In this document: piece after piece, positions 61,382-63,923 of the stretch
Numbering within the stretch: position 1 is the first letter of the stretch
How the letters are laid out: each line of letters starts with the position of its first letter
Assembly (NCBI RefSeq): GCF_002095395.1
Contig: NZ_MJEI01000073.1
Coordinates: 1-63,923, forward strand
Length of the DNA stretch: 63,923 nt
Direction of reading: 5' to 3'
DNA from: Williamsia sp. 1135
Lineage (GTDB): Bacteria; Actinomycetota; Actinomycetes; Mycobacteriales; Mycobacteriaceae
Translations under genes and position numbers: made by a program
The notes under the pieces: generated by a model
What the model was told of the DNA's origin: nothing
Database searches by the model: none
Seen by the model: only the letters and a program-made list of their open reading frames with translations

Positions 61382-62275
61382 ATGGAGCCGGCCATTACCT
61401 ATGAGACCTTTGACGAGGGTCGGATCGCACGGGTGTCACTGAATCGTCCGAAAGCCAGAAACGCTCAAAATCGCCGGCTTCTGGTTGAACTCGACGAGGC
61501 ACTGCGCAAAGCCGAGGCCGACGACACCGTGCGGGTGATCGTCTTGGCCGCCAACGGCCCTAGCTTCTCGGCCGGCCACGACATGGGGTCGGAAGAAGCA
61601 GTAGCCGAAGTGACGCCGGGGCCGGGCCAACATCCGACATTTCGCATCGACGGTGGAACACGGGAAGGTGTCGTCGAGAACAGGGCAATTCAGGAGTGGC
61701 ACTACTACTTCGAGAACACCAAGCGATGGCGCGAGCTGCGCAAGATCACGATCGCGCAAGTGCACGGGAACGTGATCTCTGCCGGTCTGATGCTCATGTG
61801 GGCGTGCGACCTCATCGTCGCGGCTGATGACACGGTGTTCTCTGATGTGGTCGCAGCCCGGCTGGGCATGCCTGGCGTCGAATATGTGGCACATCCGTGG
61901 GAGTTCGGGCCGCGTAAGGCGAAAGAACTTCTGCTGACGGGTGATTCGATCGACGCAGAGGAAGGTTACCGACTCGGAATGGTGTCGAAGATCTTCCCCC
62001 GAGACGAACTGCCAGACAAAACGCTCGAGTTCGCGAGACGTATCGCGTCACGACCCACATTCGCCGCGCTGTTGGTCAAAGACACGATAAACGGCGCCGT
62101 CGATGCGATGGGATTTCAAGAATCCCTCAAGCATTCGTACTACATTCATCAGCTTGGCCACGCGCATTGGTCGGCATTGCACGACGACCGTCTCCCGGTT
62201 GCGAAACCGGGCCCCGACATCGATGACTGGCGAACTGCCGGACCGCCGAAGTCGTCGGACAAGTACACGCCCTGA
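61382..62275 (+). CDS. Enoyl-CoA hydratase/isomerase family protein
   Basis: A 297-residue crotonase-fold enzyme. IARVSLNRPKARNAQNRRLL, VRVIVLAANGPSFSAGHDM (first oxyanion Gly region) and AQVHGNVISAGLMLMWACDL (second oxyanion) are present; ARLGMPGVEYVAHPWEFG follows. A roughly 35-residue insertion between the blocks is like the long enoyl-CoA hydratases of Mycobacteriales. The ATG at 61382 follows GGGAGAT. No acyl-CoA pathway gene adjoins, so the substrate is open. Confidence 0.9.
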   Translation: MEPAITYETFDEGRIARVSLNRPKARNAQNRRLLVELDEALRKAEADDTVRVIVLAANGPSFSAGHDMGSEEAVAEVTPGPGQHPTFRIDGGTREGVVENRAIQEWHYYFENTKRWRELRKITIAQVHGNVISAGLMLMWACDLIVAADDTVFSDVVAARLGMPGVEYVAHPWEFGPRKAKELLLTGDSIDAEEGYRLGMVSKIFPRDELPDKTLEFARRIASRPTFAALLVKDTINGAVDAMGFQESLKHSYYIHQLGHAHWSALHDDRLPVAKPGPDIDDWRTAGPPKSSDKYTP

Positions 62276-62283
62276 GCATTTTT

Positions 62284-62340
62284 GGCACGGTCGAAGGAAT
62301 TTTGGCCCGCTGGAATCGTGCCGATCCGACCGTCGACCGT
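62284..62340. repeat. Degenerate copy of the 21-bp repeat, locus C
   Basis: After the enoyl-CoA hydratase gene, GGCACGGTCGAAGG and GGCCCGCTGG start 20 bp apart and CGACCGTCGACCGTGCC follows. These are the same words as in loci A and B, but the period is not exact. The rest of the 62276-62568 gap shows only the SOS box. Confidence 0.5.
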
Positions 62341-62509
62341 GCCCGTGCGATTCATGCAGCAGCGCAACCAGTTACCTGTGCAAACAACTGGCCTCTCTGT
62401 CAGGGGTCGCTGATAACCTTCAACTGAAAGCGCTGTGTCCGAGTCGAGTCGGTATGTGATGCCTCGGATTCTATTGGCTGCCAGTAGCATTCATCCGTTC
62501 AGACTACTT

Positions 62510-62525
62510 GCGAACATCTGTTCGA
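62510..62525 (+). promoter_or_regulatory. LexA SOS box upstream of the HNH gene
   Basis: The 16 bp GCGAACATCTGTTCGA match the mycobacterial LexA consensus TCGAACnnnnGTTCGA in 11 of the 12 fixed positions (only the first T is G); the CGAAC/GTTCG arms are perfect. It lies 44 bp before the DUF222/HNH start codon. REP13E12-type genes in M. tuberculosis are known LexA targets. Confidence 0.8.
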
Positions 62526-62568
62526 ACGGTTAGATTGGTGTTAGTCGATCGACCTGGGGAGGGGTTCG

Positions 62569-63783
62569 ATGAACATCCGCACCACTACTGAAGACATGAT
62601 CGGGCTGGTGGTACCAGACGATCCCGGTGACCTGGCGTCACTGACGAAAGACCTGATCACCCTGCGCAATGCGACCGAGTCGCAGCTGTCGGTCTGTGCG
62701 GCGATGATCGACCGGCTCGGGTTCGCGAAGAAAGCCGGCACCACACCGTCGAAGTGGCTGCAAGACAACGGCGCCGCCCCAGCACCAGCATCGCGCTGGC
62801 TACGTATCGGCGCCGGCGTCGCGAAGCTCGATCGCACCGCCGGGTACTTCCGGGATGGATTCCTCTCCACCGAGCATGTCGACGCCGTGGTCAAAGGGAT
62901 CAAGCAGATCAACGACAGGTCGGACGTCGGGATCACCGACGAGGAACGAGTCGTCTTCGAAGGAAAATTGTTGAGTCACGCCATCTCCGGAGCGCGACCC
63001 ACCGAGATCGAGAAGATCGCCCAAGGTCTGGGAAACCAGGTCGCCCACGACACCGGCGGACCCACCCCGGCTGAGGATCCCTCACTCAACAAACTCGACT
63101 ACGCGTTCAGTGAGGGACGGTTGGTGGGTCGGTTCGATGTGGATGCGCAGATCGGGGAGAAGTTGCACGCCGCGCTGGACCTGTGGAGCCGGCCACGCCC
63201 AGAGCCCGATGGATCTGATGATGCCCGCAGTGACACCCAGCGCCGCGCTGACGCGTTGCATCAGTTGCTCGATTGCGGCGGTGGCGGCGGCGATGGATTC
63301 GTGTCGGCGCCGCGGACCGAGGTGAACGTATCCGTACCCGCCGACCACCCCGACCGGGCGACGCTGGAGTGGATGGGACCGATCACCGAGCACCTCGCGA
63401 AATTGCTGGCGTGCGATTCCTCGATGGCATCGGTCATCCTCGACCAGCACGGGGTGCCGATCGACGTCGGACCTTCGAAACGCCTGTTCACCGGCGCTGT
63501 CCGCAAAGCGATCATCATCCGCGACCAATGCTGTGTTAAATGCGGCGGATCAGCGTCCTGGTCTGATTGCCACCACATCATCTACTGGTCCGACGGTGGC
63601 ACCACAACATTGGGCAATGGCTGCCTACTGTGCCGGACCTGCCACCGCGCAATCCACAACACCGGATGGGAGATCAGTATGGGGTCCGATGGGCATCCGT
63701 GGCTGATTCCGCCGGCCGATATCGACCCGCAACGAAGACCCTTACCCGCCTACAACAGGCGAACCATGACACTCGCAGCCTGA
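62569..63783 (+). CDS. DUF222/13E12-family HNH endonuclease
   Basis: A 404-residue protein with an N-terminal DUF222 region (ATESQLSVCAAMIDRLGFAK, ASRWLRIGAGVAKLDRTAGY) and a C-terminal HNH nuclease: CVKCGGSASWSDCHHIIYW, then LCRTCHRAIHN, with the zinc-binding CxxC pairs and catalytic His of the DCHHI motif intact. These genes are multicopy in Mycobacteriales and often tied to repeats or mobile elements. The ATG at 62569 is preceded by GGGGAGGGG. It is under a likely SOS box, so induced by DNA damage. Confidence 0.93.
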   Translation: MNIRTTTEDMIGLVVPDDPGDLASLTKDLITLRNATESQLSVCAAMIDRLGFAKKAGTTPSKWLQDNGAAPAPASRWLRIGAGVAKLDRTAGYFRDGFLSTEHVDAVVKGIKQINDRSDVGITDEERVVFEGKLLSHAISGARPTEIEKIAQGLGNQVAHDTGGPTPAEDPSLNKLDYAFSEGRLVGRFDVDAQIGEKLHAALDLWSRPRPEPDGSDDARSDTQRRADALHQLLDCGGGGGDGFVSAPRTEVNVSVPADHPDRATLEWMGPITEHLAKLLACDSSMASVILDQHGVPIDVGPSKRLFTGAVRKAIIIRDQCCVKCGGSASWSDCHHIIYWSDGGTTTLGNGCLLCRTCHRAIHNTGWEISMGSDGHPWLIPPADIDPQRRPLPAYNRRTMTLAA

Positions 63784-63886
63784 TCTACTTTCTGACAGCA
63801 ACTCTCAGACCGCTCGACCCCCCGCGTACCCGAGAACGCTTCGGGACCGCGCACGCAGATTGACAATTCCACAGTGTGAAACGCAA

Positions 63887-63921
63887 GGTGCTGCCGCCCG
63901 GATGGGCCGGGCGGCAGCACC
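63887..63921 (+). terminator. Strong hairpin at window end
   Basis: A perfect 15-bp stem GGTGCTGCCGCCCGG / CCGGGCGGCAGCACC with a 5-nt loop (ATGGG), 103 bp after the HNH gene. The sequence ends 2 bp later, so a T-run cannot be checked. It is probably an intrinsic terminator, possibly shared with a convergent gene beyond the window. Confidence 0.8.
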
Positions 63922-63923
63922 AC

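Overview
This is a 63.9-kb chromosomal stretch of a high-GC actinobacterium. Several independent clues point to the Mycobacteriales (Gordonia, Rhodococcus, Mycobacterium and relatives): F420-dependent enzymes, a PASTA-containing class A penicillin-binding protein, a ClpB gene behind an HspR-type HAIR element, an IdeR-like iron box, an SOS box of the mycobacterial type, and a DUF222/13E12-family HNH gene. Gordonia is my best guess, but the genus cannot be proven from the sequence alone. I saw no tRNA, rRNA, CRISPR array, integrase or intact insertion sequence.

Layout, left to right. 1-5904: the end of a nitrogen-related cluster resembling the Nit1C/MSMEG_0565-0572 set (Sll0783-family protein, carbon-nitrogen hydrolase, flavoprotein), continuing into an AMP-forming ligase, an F420-type oxidoreductase and a homoserine-dehydrogenase-like gene. 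5968-21127: cell-wall PBP, two TetR regulators, an aldo/keto reductase, hydrolases, carotenoid oxygenase, CinA, and a NarL-type two-component pair. 21207-27664: CsbD stress protein, a very unusual cysteine-ladder repeat protein beside a DAPG-hydrolase-like gene, MarR/VOC and AraC/NmrA gene pairs. 27661-31312: a decayed zone with an interrupted NmrA gene, an interrupted LLM oxidoreductase, and deacetylase and MerR remnants, surrounding an apparently intact ParD-like/zeta toxin-antitoxin pair. 31322-43555: M48-like peptidase, a crotonase/acyl-CoA dehydrogenase/PaaX group, clpB, GPP34, cupin, MerR, and a 14-TM efflux pump with a TetR. 43565-52230: a frameshifted M48 peptidase divergent from a tight five-gene operon (SWIM, DUF5691, MoxR AAA+, DUF5682, vWA), the best candidate here for a poorly described multi-protein system. 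52234-61108: an iron-siderophore binding protein under an IdeR-like box, then a catabolic cluster (amino-acid permease, two Asp/Glu-racemase-superfamily enzymes, F420 PPOX protein, amidase, DUF3830, GntR, MHS transporter). 61382-63923: enoyl-CoA hydratase and an SOS-boxed HNH gene with a strong terminator at the window edge.

Two themes cut across genes. First, at least six genes are interrupted; four of these look like single-base deletions and two are in-frame stops, so base-calling error and true decay both need testing. Second, an intergenic repeat with an exact 21-bp period occurs just beyond the terminators of two unrelated transporter genes. When read in the sense direction it encodes heptads of the form [AVI]-[DE]-R-A-x-x-x.
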